The position numbers and the translations under genes are program-made. Of a stretch of 64,000 bases of DNA, positions 1-7,812 are shown piece by piece. Source of the stretch: Limnohabitans sp. Rim8 (GTDB taxonomy: Bacteria > Pseudomonadota > Gammaproteobacteria > Burkholderiales > Burkholderiaceae_C); the NCBI RefSeq assembly GCF_945901735.1, contig NZ_CAMDLM010000017.1:18348-82347 (forward strand). Reading direction: 5' to 3'. Within the stretch, counting starts at the first letter, position 1, and every line of letters starts with the position of its first letter. The notes under the pieces are model-generated. The model was not told the DNA's origin. It saw only the letters and a list, made by a program, of their open reading frames with translations, and did no database searches.

Positions 1-2
1 CG

Positions 3-635
3 CTGGGCCGGCGGGTGGAACTGAAATCGGGCGGGTACCTGATCATTGACCAAACCGAGGCGCTGACCACAGTGGACGTGAACACGGGCGGTTATGTCGG
101 CGCGCGCAATTTTGAAGACACGATTTTCAAAACCAATTTGGAAGCAGCACAGGCCATTGCCCGGCAACTGCGCCTGCGCAACCTGGGCGGCATCATCATT
201 GCCGACTTCATCGATATGGCCCGCCCCGAACATCAAGAGGCTGTGTTGGCCGAGTTCCGCAAACAGCTGTCGCGTGACCGCGTGAAAACCATGGCCGGGG
301 GCTTTTCCTCACTGGGCTTGCTGGAAATGACGCGCAAGCGCACCCGCGAATCTTTGGCCCACATGCTGTGCGAACCCTGCCCGAGTTGCCAGGGCAAGGG
401 CATTGTCAAGACGCCGCGCTCGGTGGTGTACGACATCTTGCGCGAGATCCTGCGCGAAGCGCGTCAGTTCGACCCGCGCGAGTTCCGCATTGTGGCCACG
501 TCGGCGGTCATTGACTTGCTGCTGGACGAAGAAAGCCAGCACTTGGCGGGCTTGTCGGACTTCATTGCCAAGCCGATTTCACTCCAAGTCGAGGCCGCCT
601 TGGGGCCTGAGCAATACGACATCGTGCTGCTCTGA
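3..635 (+). CDS. rng: Ribonuclease G, C-terminal part (cut by window edge)
   Basis: Endoribonuclease of the RNase E/G family, which matures the 16S rRNA 5' end and degrades some mRNAs in the cytoplasm. The frame is open from the first base, so the gene begins outside the window; 210 residues remain. The catalytic core is visible: DVNTGGYVG and, about 40 residues later, IIIADFIDM carry the two metal-binding aspartates known from RNase E. The Zn-link region follows as CEPCPSCQGKG. There is no long C-terminal degradosome scaffold after it, and the protein ends soon after the small domain, which fits RNase G rather than RNase E. It converges with msbA, six bases away. Confidence 0.9.
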   Translation: MGRRVELKSGGYLIIDQTEALTTVDVNTGGYVGARNFEDTIFKTNLEAAQAIARQLRLRNLGGIIIADFIDMARPEHQEAVLAEFRKQLSRDRVKTMAGGFSSLGLLEMTRKRTRESLAHMLCEPCPSCQGKGIVKTPRSVVYDILREILREARQFDPREFRIVATSAVIDLLLDEESQHLAGLSDFIAKPISLQVEAALGPEQYDIVLL

Positions 636-641
636 GGCCAC

Positions 642-2435
642 TCAGGCCTGCAGCGCAGGGGCCCATTCGCCTCGGTGGTGCAGTCGCGCATAAGCGCCAC
701 CACTTGCCAGCAACTCGGCGGGTGAACCTTGCTCAACAATCTGGCCGCGATCCATCACGATGACCCGGTCGGCATGCTCGATGGTGGACAGTCGGTGCGC
801 CACGATCAAGGTCGTGCGGCCCTGCATTAGTTTTTGCAGGGCGTCCTGCACCAGCCGTTCAGACTCGTTGTCCAGAGCCGAGGTGGCCTCGTCCAGAATC
901 AAAATAGGAGCATCCTTGTACAGAGCCCGGGCAATCGCCAGGCGCTGGCGCTGCCCCCCCGAGAGCTGGTTGGCGTTGTGGCCCAAATCGGTGTCCATGC
1001 CTTGGGGCAGGGTTTGCACATGGGACCACAAATTGGCCGCCTCCAGGCATTGCTGCACTTTGTTGCGGTCGGGCGTGTGGCCCAAGCTCACATTGGCCGC
1101 CAAGCTGTCGTTGAACATCACCACATCTTGACTGACCATGGCCAGCTGGCTGCGCAAGCTGTCGAGCTGCCACAGCGGCAGGGGCACGCCATCGAGCAGC
1201 ACCTGGCCAGTGGTCGGGCTCAAAAAGCGCGGCAACAGTTGGATGAGCGTGGTTTTGCCGGCCCCCGACGTGCCCACCAGGGCCACCGTTTCGCCCGGCG
1301 CCACGCTCAGATGGATGTTCGCCAATGCAGGTGCACCGTCCGGGTTGAACTGCACGGACACGTCCTGCCACGCCAGGGCGCCGTTGGCCCGCAGCGTTTG
1401 GTGTTGGCCTTGGCTTTCTTCGGGCGCGTCGTGCATCAGGGCCAAGCCACGCTCCAGCGCGGCCAAGCCCCGCGTGATGGGGTTGGCCACGTCGGCCAGA
1501 CGTTTGATAGGCGCGATCAGCATCAACATGGCCGTGATGAAGGCCACAAAACTGCCCACCGTGGTCCCCGATCCGGCTTCGCGGCTTTGCACCAGCGCGA
1601 TCACGAGCACCAAGGACAGGGCAATCGCCGCCATGATTTGCGTCAGCGGTGTCATGGCGGACGAGGCTACCGTGGATTTGAGCGCCAAGCGCCGCAGGCG
1701 CTGCCCCAGCGCATTGAAGCGCCCCATTTGTTGCGCCTGGGCCCCGTGCAAGCGCACCATGCGGTGGGCCAGCACGTTTTCTTCCACCACATAGGCCAGA
1801 TCGTCGGTGGCTTTTTGGCTTTCCTTGGTCAGCCCATACAAGCGGCGAGACAGCACTTTCATGATCCAACTCAGCCCAGGAGCCACAGTGAACACCACCA
1901 CCGTGAGCTGCCAGTTCAGCCACATCAAATAACCAATCAGGGCCAGCAGGGTGAAGCCGTCGCGGGTCAAGCCGATCAGGGCCGACACCAGCTGCGATGC
2001 ACCAATTTGCACTTCATACACCACGGTGTTGGACAAGGCGCTGGCCGACTGGCGACTGAACAGCGACAAATCGGCCCGCACCAGTTTGGCAAACAAGTCG
2101 CTGCGCAGTTTTTCCATGCCGTCATTGGTCACACGTGCCAGCGCGTACTGCGCCACAAAGTGCGCCAGACCACGCAGGCCAAAAAGGCCAATGACCACCA
2201 GTGGAATGGACCACAGGGGCAAACTGTTTTCGGCGAAGCCGTTGTCCAGCAAAGGCTGGAACAGGGCAGGAATCAGGGGTTCGGTCAGGGCGGCGACCAA
2301 AGTGGCCCCAATGGCCAGCGCCCAGACGCCACGTTGCCGCCAAAAATAGGGTTTCAGGCGCAACAAGCGCTGGGCAATGCCAGGCTGTGGGGTCATGCCC
2401 GTGGGCGGTGTGGAGGCGGTTGGGACTTCAGACAT
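642..2435 (-). CDS. msbA: Lipid A export ABC transporter MsbA (permease-ATPase fusion)
   Basis: Inner-membrane homodimeric ABC exporter that flips lipid A-core to the periplasmic face. The 597 residues match the family length (about 580) plus a short N-terminal extension. Residues 20-320 form the six-helix transmembrane domain. The nucleotide-binding domain follows, with Walker A GTSGAGKTT near residue 388, signature LSGGQRQR near 490 and Walker B ILILDEATSALD near 510, then the switch His in IVAHRLST. The ATG start is followed by a Pro/Thr-rich cytoplasmic tail. The gene is divergent from tolB and convergent with rng, so it is probably transcribed alone. A general multidrug exporter of the same fold is the main alternative. 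Confidence 0.85.
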   Translation of the reverse strand: MSEVPTASTPPTGMTPQPGIAQRLLRLKPYFWRQRGVWALAIGATLVAALTEPLIPALFQPLLDNGFAENSLPLWSIPLVVIGLFGLRGLAHFVAQYALARVTNDGMEKLRSDLFAKLVRADLSLFSRQSASALSNTVVYEVQIGASQLVSALIGLTRDGFTLLALIGYLMWLNWQLTVVVFTVAPGLSWIMKVLSRRLYGLTKESQKATDDLAYVVEENVLAHRMVRLHGAQAQQMGRFNALGQRLRRLALKSTVASSAMTPLTQIMAAIALSLVLVIALVQSREAGSGTTVGSFVAFITAMLMLIAPIKRLADVANPITRGLAALERGLALMHDAPEESQGQHQTLRANGALAWQDVSVQFNPDGAPALANIHLSVAPGETVALVGTSGAGKTTLIQLLPRFLSPTTGQVLLDGVPLPLWQLDSLRSQLAMVSQDVVMFNDSLAANVSLGHTPDRNKVQQCLEAANLWSHVQTLPQGMDTDLGHNANQLSGGQRQRLAIARALYKDAPILILDEATSALDNESERLVQDALQKLMQGRTTLIVAHRLSTIEHADRVIVMDRGQIVEQGSPAELLASGGAYARLHHRGEWAPALQA

Positions 2436-2578
2436 GGATTTTGCTATTCTAAGAGGCTGTTCTGTCGCCCTGTTCTCTGCAACGCAGTCTTTGCGCTAGT
2501 GTGCAGAAATCGGTCAAAAAGAGGTCTGCACGGTGTACGATTGGCGTTTTGATTTGTAATGCCCTGCTGTTGATGCTC

Positions 2579-3865
2579 ATGAATCTGTTTTGCACACCTG
2601 TCCGCCGTCTGGGTTCGCTGTTGGTTTGGCTCTGGATGTTGTTGGCCACCAGCAGTTCACTGGCGCAGTTCCGTGTCGAAGTCACGGGCGTGGGTCTGAC
2701 CCAATTGCCCGTGCTGGTGGCGCCTTTCAAGGGCGAAGCCCAGGCCGGCCAGAAGATGTCCCAGATTGTGCAAGCCGACTTGGCCCGCAGCGGCCAGTTC
2801 AATCCTTTGCCTGCAGAAAGTCTGGCGCTCGACGAAATGAGCCGCCCAGATTGGTTGGCCCTGCGGCCCTTGTCGGCCGAGGCCCTGGTGGCGGGATCGG
2901 TCACGCGCCTGGCCAACGGCCGCTACGATGTGAGGGCCCGACTGTGGGACGCGGTCAAGAGACAAGAAAAGTCTGATTTCAGGGACAACGTCACCGCTGC
3001 AGATCTGCGTTTATCGGCCCACCGTGTGTCCGACTGGGTGTACCAGCAGCTGACGGGCACCCCCGGTGTGTTCACCTCGCGCATCAGCTATGTCACCAAA
3101 TCCAGTGGCCGCTACAACCTGTGGATTGCCGATTCTGATGGGGAGGGCGCACGCTCTGCGCTCAGCAGTCCAGAGCCCATCATCTCCCCCTCGTGGTCGC
3201 CCGCGGGCACGCAACTGGCCTATGTGTCTTTTGAGTCACGCAAGCCCGTGGTCTATGTGCACGAATTGGCCAGTGGTCAGCGCAGGGTGGTGGCCAACTT
3301 CAAAGGCTCCAACAGCGCACCAGCATGGGCCCCTGACGGCCGTTCGATTGTGGCCACGCTCAGCCGCGATGGTGGCTCGCAGCTCTACAGGGTGTCCTTG
3401 CACGGCGGTGAGCCCCAGCGCCTGACCTCGGGCAACATCAACACCGAACCGGCGTTTTCGCCGGATGGCAACACCTTGTACTTTGTCAGCGACCGGGGTG
3501 GTAACCCCCAAATTTACAAAATGCCTGCACAAGGCGGGCCTGCCGACCGGGTGACTTTTTCTGGCAACTACAACATCTCTCCGGCCATCAGCTCCGATGG
3601 TCGCTGGCTGGCCTATGTCTCTCGACTGCCTGGCGGCTTCCGCTTGCACCTGATGGAACTGTCCACTGGTCAGGTCACCGCCTTGACGGACACCAACGCC
3701 GATGAGCGCCCCAGTTTTGCTGCTAACAGCCGTTTGCTGGTGTATGCCACGCAGCAAGGCGGTGAAGCCTTGATGACCACCACACTGGATGGGCGCATCA
3801 AAGCCCGTTTGGCTGTTCAAGGCGGCGACATCCGCGAGCCGCATTGGGGTCCGGTGCGGCCCTGA
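2579..3865 (+). CDS. tolB: Tol-Pal system periplasmic protein TolB
   Basis: Periplasmic beta-propeller protein of the Tol-Pal complex, which pulls the outer membrane inward at division and binds Pal. The chosen ATG gives 428 residues, close to E. coli TolB (430), and starts a Sec signal peptide with a basic n-region (VRR), a hydrophobic stretch and a cleavage site near SSSLAQ. An upstream in-frame start would add 26 residues ahead of the signal and is less likely. The N-terminal domain is followed by propeller blades with repeated motifs such as SPSWSPAGTQLAYVS, PAFSPDGNTLYFVSDRGG and SPAISSDGRWLAYVS. pal and cpoB follow on the same strand. tolQRA are not in this window. Confidence 0.93.
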   Translation: MNLFCTPVRRLGSLLVWLWMLLATSSSLAQFRVEVTGVGLTQLPVLVAPFKGEAQAGQKMSQIVQADLARSGQFNPLPAESLALDEMSRPDWLALRPLSAEALVAGSVTRLANGRYDVRARLWDAVKRQEKSDFRDNVTAADLRLSAHRVSDWVYQQLTGTPGVFTSRISYVTKSSGRYNLWIADSDGEGARSALSSPEPIISPSWSPAGTQLAYVSFESRKPVVYVHELASGQRRVVANFKGSNSAPAWAPDGRSIVATLSRDGGSQLYRVSLHGGEPQRLTSGNINTEPAFSPDGNTLYFVSDRGGNPQIYKMPAQGGPADRVTFSGNYNISPAISSDGRWLAYVSRLPGGFRLHLMELSTGQVTALTDTNADERPSFAANSRLLVYATQQGGEALMTTTLDGRIKARLAVQGGDIREPHWGPVRP

Positions 3866-3905
3866 GTTCTGAATTTCAAATCCGGTTTTATCCATGAGGT
3901 TGCAT

Positions 3906-4454
3906 ATGAAAAAGCATTTTTGGTCGTTGTTGATGGTCTCTGCGGTTCTGGCCGGTTGTGCCTCGGGCGTCAAGCTCGATGACGTTCCGGTAGAAGACAA
4001 GTCCGCAACTTCTGTGGGCTCAGGCCAGGGCGTCGCCATCCAAGGCATTGGCGTGGCTCAGGGTAGCGCGCAGACCGCTGTGGCGTCCGTCGCGGCCAGC
4101 CAGGTCAGTGCCGGTCAAGGCCCTGCTGGTATTGCCCATGTGGTGTTTTTTGACTATGACAGCTTTGTTCTTCGCCCCGAAGCCCGTCCCGTGATCGCTT
4201 CACATGCCCAGTTTTTGCAAACCAACAAGCAGCGCAAAGCCAATCTGGAAGGCCACACCGATGACCGTGGCGGCCGTGAATACAACCTGGCTTTGGGTCA
4301 AAAGCGCGCCGATGCGGTGCGCCAGGCGCTGAGCTTGCTGGGCGTGCCCGAGTCGCAACTGGAAGCCGTGAGCTTTGGCAAGGAAAAGCCCTTGGCCACC
4401 GGCAGCTCCGACATCGATCAGGCGCAAAACCGCCGAGTTGAAATCCGTTACTGA
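3906..4454 (+). CDS. pal: Peptidoglycan-associated lipoprotein Pal
   Basis: Outer-membrane lipoprotein that anchors the envelope to peptidoglycan and partners TolB. The ATG at 3906 was chosen over one 12 bases upstream because a GAGG ribosome-binding site precedes it and it starts a compact lipoprotein signal: MKKHFW, a hydrophobic core, then lipobox LAGC with Cys18. An unusual Gly/Ser/Ala/Val-rich linker spans about residues 30-75. The OmpA-like peptidoglycan-binding domain follows, with FFDYDSFVL, LEGHTDDRGGREYNLALG and NRRVEIRY at the very end. The 182 residues fit the family. It lies 40 bases after tolB and 8 before cpoB, so the three genes are probably one transcript. Confidence 0.94.
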   Translation: MKKHFWSLLMVSAVLAGCASGVKLDDVPVEDKSATSVGSGQGVAIQGIGVAQGSAQTAVASVAASQVSAGQGPAGIAHVVFFDYDSFVLRPEARPVIASHAQFLQTNKQRKANLEGHTDDRGGREYNLALGQKRADAVRQALSLLGVPESQLEAVSFGKEKPLATGSSDIDQAQNRRVEIRY

Positions 4455-4462
4455 GGCCTGCC

Positions 4463-5272
4463 ATGCAACCCGTTCGCTCCGTCTGGCGAAGCGCCGCCAT
4501 GACCTTGACCTTCTGCTTTGCAAGCTTGTCCAGTCCAGCGCAAGCGGCGTTGTTTGGCGGGGACGATGAAGCGCGTCGGGCCATCCTCGATTTGCGCCAG
4601 CGGCTGGAGCAATCCCAAAATGTCACCCGCGCCTTGATCGAGCAAAACGCTCAGTCTCAAAATCAGACACAAATCCAGGCGATTGCCCAGCTGCGCAGTG
4701 CGCTGCTGGATTTGCAAGGACAAATCGACCGCCTCAAATCGGAACTGGCGCAAAGCTTGGGCGCACAAGAGCGCTTGGCGCGCGACCTGACGGAATTGCA
4801 GTTGCGTCAAAAAGACGTGCTCAGCACTGTCGACGACCGCTTGCGCCGCTTTGAGCCAGTGCTCGCCATCATCGATGGCCGGGAGGTGATGGTCGATCCT
4901 GCTGAAAAAGCCGACCATGACAAAGCTATGGCGTTGTTTCGCCAGGCCGATTTTGCTGCGGCGGAGAACGCGCTGACGTCATTTGTGCTGCGGCATGGGG
5001 CCAGTGCGTATGTGCCCTCAGCGTTGTTCTGGTTGGGCAACGCCCAGTACGCCAACAAGGCTTACAAGGAATCCATGGCGAATTTCCAGAAGCTGCTGAG
5101 CATGGCGCCAAATCACCCGCGTGCGGCCGAGTCCATGCTGGCCATCTCCAACATTCACATTGAACTCAAGGACATGATGGCGGCGCGTAAAACTCTGGAG
5201 GATTTGATTGCAACCTATCCTCAGGCCGAAACGGCTGGCACCGCCCGCGAGCGCCTGAGCCGCCTGCGCTGA
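4463..5272 (+). CDS. cpoB: Cell division coordinator CpoB (YbgF)
   Basis: Periplasmic TPR protein that links the Tol machine to septal peptidoglycan synthesis. An N-terminal Sec signal ends near SSPAQA. Residues 35-130 are a Gln/Leu-rich coiled coil (the trimerisation region), and residues 150-269 hold TPR repeats, for example DKAMALFRQADFAAAENAL and SALFWLGNAQYANKAYKESM, the hallmark of the YbgF C-terminal domain. Length is 269 residues against 263 in E. coli. It starts 8 bases after pal, the conserved order. The permease gene begins 6 bases after its stop and may be co-transcribed. Confidence 0.9.
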   Translation: MQPVRSVWRSAAMTLTFCFASLSSPAQAALFGGDDEARRAILDLRQRLEQSQNVTRALIEQNAQSQNQTQIQAIAQLRSALLDLQGQIDRLKSELAQSLGAQERLARDLTELQLRQKDVLSTVDDRLRRFEPVLAIIDGREVMVDPAEKADHDKAMALFRQADFAAAENALTSFVLRHGASAYVPSALFWLGNAQYANKAYKESMANFQKLLSMAPNHPRAAESMLAISNIHIELKDMMAARKTLEDLIATYPQAETAGTARERLSRLR

Positions 5273-5278
5273 AATCGG

Positions 5279-6391
5279 ATGGTTTTGTTTTCTGCGGATG
5301 AAGTCCAGCATTTGGTCTACGAGGTGCAGGGGGCCAGCTTTGCCATAGCGCTGCTGGCGGGAGTGTTGGTCCATCGGGGGCACTTTTGCACCATGGGTGC
5401 CATCAGCGATTGGGTGTTGATGCGCGACGCCACCCGGTTGCGGCAATGGGCACTGGCTGTGGCGGTGGCCACGGCCGGTTTCGGCTTGATGGCTTGGCTC
5501 GGCTGGATCAGTCCGCTGAGCACCATTTACGCCTCTTCTCAATTGGCCTGGCTGTCGGCGCTTTTGGGTGGCGCTGTCTTCGGTATCGGCATGGTGCTGG
5601 CCTCGGGCTGCAGCAGCAAATCCTTGGTTCGTCTGGCGGCGGGCAATCTCAAGTCTCTGGTAGTCTTGCTGGCCATGGCGGTCTCGGCGCTGGCGGCCAT
5701 GCGGGGCTTGACGGCGGTGTGGCGCGTGCACGGGATGGACATGGTGGCCATCGATTTGCCGTACGGCCCTTTTGTCGGGCAGTGGTTGTCTGCTTTTTGG
5801 GCGGTGGACTTGCACACGGGACTGGGCATCAGCGCGGCGCTGGTGTCCTTGCTTTTGCTGGGGTGGGTAGTCAAAGATCGCCGTTTCCACACGGTGTTCA
5901 ACTGGGTCACGGGCGCAGGTCTTGGTTTGCTGGTGGTGGCACTGTGGTGGGTCAGTGGTGTGCTGGGTTTTGTGCCCGAACACCCGCAAACCCTGGAGCC
6001 GGTGTTCCTTGCCACCCACAGCGGCCGCATGGAGGCGTTCAGTTTCACGGCCCCTGTTGGATACTGGCTCGATGCCTTGCTTTATTACAGCGACGGCAGC
6101 AAACGGCTGACCTTGGGCATGGTCACGGTGGCCGGTGTTTTGGCGGGTGCTTGTTTGAGCGCATTGCAGCAAGGCAGCTTTCGCTGGGAGGGCTTCACCC
6201 ACCGAGCTGATCTGGTGCGCCATTTGTTCGGCGGCGCGCTCATGGGCACAGGCGGTGTGCTGGCCATGGGGTGCACCTTGGGTCAGGGCCTGAGTGGGCT
6301 GTCGACCTTGAGCCTGGGCAGCCTGTTGTCGGTGCTGGGCATCTTTGCCGGGGCTTGGGCTGCTTTGCATTGGCAAATGCGCCAGGTCTGA
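5279..6391 (+). CDS. YeeE/YedE-family sulfur-compound membrane transporter
   Basis: Integral membrane protein of 370 residues with about ten hydrophobic helices. It carries both signature Cys-containing half-repeats of the YeeE/YedE family: ASGCSSKSLVRLAAGN near residue 115 and AMGCTLGQGLSGLSTLSLGS near residue 330. Characterised members (TsuA) take up thiosulfate through such conserved cysteines, so import of thiosulfate or a related reduced-sulfur compound is the likely role; that is an inference by family. No rhodanese or TusA partner gene lies next to it. It follows cpoB by 6 bases and may share the tol-pal transcript, which is an unexpected functional pairing. Confidence 0.8.
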   Translation: MVLFSADEVQHLVYEVQGASFAIALLAGVLVHRGHFCTMGAISDWVLMRDATRLRQWALAVAVATAGFGLMAWLGWISPLSTIYASSQLAWLSALLGGAVFGIGMVLASGCSSKSLVRLAAGNLKSLVVLLAMAVSALAAMRGLTAVWRVHGMDMVAIDLPYGPFVGQWLSAFWAVDLHTGLGISAALVSLLLLGWVVKDRRFHTVFNWVTGAGLGLLVVALWWVSGVLGFVPEHPQTLEPVFLATHSGRMEAFSFTAPVGYWLDALLYYSDGSKRLTLGMVTVAGVLAGACLSALQQGSFRWEGFTHRADLVRHLFGGALMGTGGVLAMGCTLGQGLSGLSTLSLGSLLSVLGIFAGAWAALHWQMRQV

Positions 6392-6435
6392 GCCTTCGCG
6401 CGCGCCCTTCGCTGCATATTTTGCAAGACCAGTTC

Positions 6436-7227
6436 ATGAGCGAGATGCCACCGATGGAAACAGACGACGACACCCGCCGGTTCGGCGGTCTTCAACGCCT
6501 GTATGGCGTGGCCGGTGCGCGTCGCATCCGGCAAGCGCATGTCGTGGTGGTGGGGATCGGTGGTGTGGGCTCTTGGGTGGCAGAAGCCCTGGCCCGCAGC
6601 GGCGTGGCGCGCTTGACCCTGATCGACATGGACCACATTTCAGAGTCCAACATCAACCGCCAAATCCATGCGCTCAGCAACACCACTGGCCAATCCAAAG
6701 TGTTGGCCATGCAAGAACGCATTGCCTTGATTCACCCGCAATGCCAAGTCGATGCCGTTGACGATTTTGTTAGCCCCGAGAATTGGCCTGCGCTCTTGCC
6801 CTGCATGCCCGATGCCCTGATTGACGCCTGTGACCAGGTCAAGGCCAAAGTGAGCCTGGCGCAATGGGCACTGGGTGAAGGCGTGGGCTTCATCACTGTG
6901 GGGGCCGCTGGCGGTAAACGCCTGGCGCACAAGGTCGATGTGGACGACCTGTCGCGCATCACCCACGACCCTTTGCTGGCGCAGTTGAGGTACCGGTTGC
7001 GCAAACACTATGGAGCCGCCAGGGGCAACAAACACATGGGCGTCCAAGGTGTCTTCAGCCGCGAAGCCGTGGCTCCGCCAGATGCTTCATGCGCCTTGGA
7101 AAGCGACGGCTCGCTCAACTGCCACGGCTACGGATCGGTGGTCAGTGTGACGGCCACCTTTGGCATGTGTGCGGCTTCTGAAATATTGAATTTTTTAGCG
7201 ACCCCCTCTGAGAGGGTCAAAAAATGA
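6436..7227 (+). CDS. tcdA: tRNA threonylcarbamoyladenosine dehydratase TcdA (CsdL)
   Basis: E1-like ATP-dependent enzyme that cyclises t6A37 to ct6A in ANN-decoding tRNAs. The ThiF/MoeB Rossmann fold shows VVGIGGVGSWVAEALARSG, then LIDMDHISESNINRQ, then the helix around YGSVVSVTATFG near the C-terminus. The ATG at 6436 gives 263 residues (E. coli 268); the open frame extends 55 codons upstream, but that part lies inside the permease gene and is not conserved in character. A Cys in DASCALESDGSLNC is typical of the crossover loop. ThiF, MoeB and HesA are alternatives, but no thiamin or molybdopterin genes are near. Its substrate class includes tRNA-Lys, whose gene happens to follow. Confidence 0.85.
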   Translation: MSEMPPMETDDDTRRFGGLQRLYGVAGARRIRQAHVVVVGIGGVGSWVAEALARSGVARLTLIDMDHISESNINRQIHALSNTTGQSKVLAMQERIALIHPQCQVDAVDDFVSPENWPALLPCMPDALIDACDQVKAKVSLAQWALGEGVGFITVGAAGGKRLAHKVDVDDLSRITHDPLLAQLRYRLRKHYGAARGNKHMGVQGVFSREAVAPPDASCALESDGSLNCHGYGSVVSVTATFGMCAASEILNFLATPSERVKK

Positions 7228-7230
7228 CGC

Positions 7231-7236
7231 TATAAT
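7231..7236 (+). promoter_or_regulatory. -10 element of the tRNA-Lys gene
   Basis: A perfect TATAAT lies 36 bases before the first base of the tRNA, just after the tcdA stop. No good -35 is seen at 16-18 bases upstream. The position gives a short precursor leader, normal for a tRNA gene. Confidence 0.55.
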
Positions 7237-7271
7237 TTGAGACTTGCCTAAGTGCACTGCACCATAGCAAA

Positions 7272-7347
7272 GGGACCATAGCTCAGTTGGTAGAGCAGCG
7301 GACTTTTAATCCGTTTGTCGTGGGTTCGACCCCCGCTGGTCCCACCA
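7272..7347 (+). tRNA. tRNA-Lys (anticodon TTT)
   Basis: A 76-base cloverleaf folds by eye. The acceptor stem GGGACCA pairs with TGGTCCC, followed by discriminator A and an encoded CCA. The D-arm is GCTCAGTTGGTAGAGC. The anticodon arm is CGGA-CTTTTAA-TCCG with TTT at positions 34-36. The T-arm contains GGGTTCGACCCCC. All standard tertiary bases are present, so it should be functional. It has its own -10 box upstream and a terminator 12 bases downstream. Confidence 0.97.
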
Positions 7348-7358
7348 AAGTAAAACTT

Positions 7359-7394
7359 AAAACACCTTGTACGAAAGTGCGGGGTGTTTTTTTT
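7359..7394 (+). terminator. Intrinsic terminator of tRNA-Lys
   Basis: AAAACACC at 7359-7366 pairs with GGTGTTTT at 7383-7390 and runs into a tract of eight T, directly after the tRNA. Confidence 0.75.
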
Positions 7395-7741
7395 CGTCCG
7401 TACTTAATAACAAAACACACTGTGGACATCATCAATTCCAAGCGGTAGTGCATCGTTGATAAATCTCAGGCCATTAACGCGTTGAAAAAAACAAGCGGCT
7501 TCAACTCACCGCCATGACATCGATGATGTACTCAATTGCAGAGTATTGCTGAACTTGGTGTCGGCGACGCATTTTGGGCTTCAAGTACTTGGTTTTGCAA
7601 CAACGATTAAATTCTTCACAACCAATTTGGAGACTCATTTGATTGGGAGCCAGCTAGCAGACATGCTCATCTTCTAACAGTGCGGTATCTTTTTACTCAA
7701 CTTTTGTTATGTCCAAGTTTAGAATCATTTTTTGAATATTT
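7395..7741. other. AT-rich intergenic stretch without a recognisable gene
   Basis: About 350 bases that are clearly richer in A and T than the rest of the window. The longest open frame that stands out is 45 codons on the minus strand (7501-7638), ending in a basic then hydrophobic tail. It has no clear ribosome-binding site and I recognise no family. The stretch could be decayed DNA from a past integration at the tRNA, but I see no copy of the tRNA 3' end and no transposase motif. Confidence 0.5.
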
Positions 7742-7757
7742 TTTCACATATGTGAAA
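7742..7757. promoter_or_regulatory. Perfect 16-bp palindrome, candidate IclR-family operator
   Basis: TTTCACAT-ATGTGAAA is a perfect dyad 56 bases before the regulator's start codon, and a further half-site TTCACAT lies at 7764-7770. IclR-type proteins commonly bind short palindromes near their own promoter, so autoregulation of the operon is a reasonable inference. Confidence 0.5.
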
Positions 7758-7763
7758 TCAAAC

Positions 7764-7792
7764 TTCACATGCATGTTTTCTCGAATTACATT
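7764..7792 (+). promoter_or_regulatory. Candidate sigma-70 promoter of the IclR-MaoC operon
   Basis: TTCACA (7764-7769), a 17-base spacer and TACATT (7787-7792) form a plausible -35/-10 pair, about 20 bases before the ATG. The -35 overlaps the second TTCACAT half-site, so a bound regulator would occlude it. Confidence 0.4.
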
Positions 7793-7812
7793 AGCGTTTT
7801 AACGTGTTCATT

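Noticed and set aside
834..2552. 572-codon open frame opposite to msbA
   Set aside because: Antisense to an intact msbA and with low-complexity Gln/Arg/His composition; no motif seen.
7201..7220. GACCC/GGGTC hairpin at the end of tcdA as a terminator
   Set aside because: The stem is interrupted, lies inside the coding sequence and is followed by A, not T.
7501..7638. 45-codon frame on the minus strand in the AT-rich gap
   Set aside because: No ribosome-binding site, no recognised family and no neighbouring gene to couple with.
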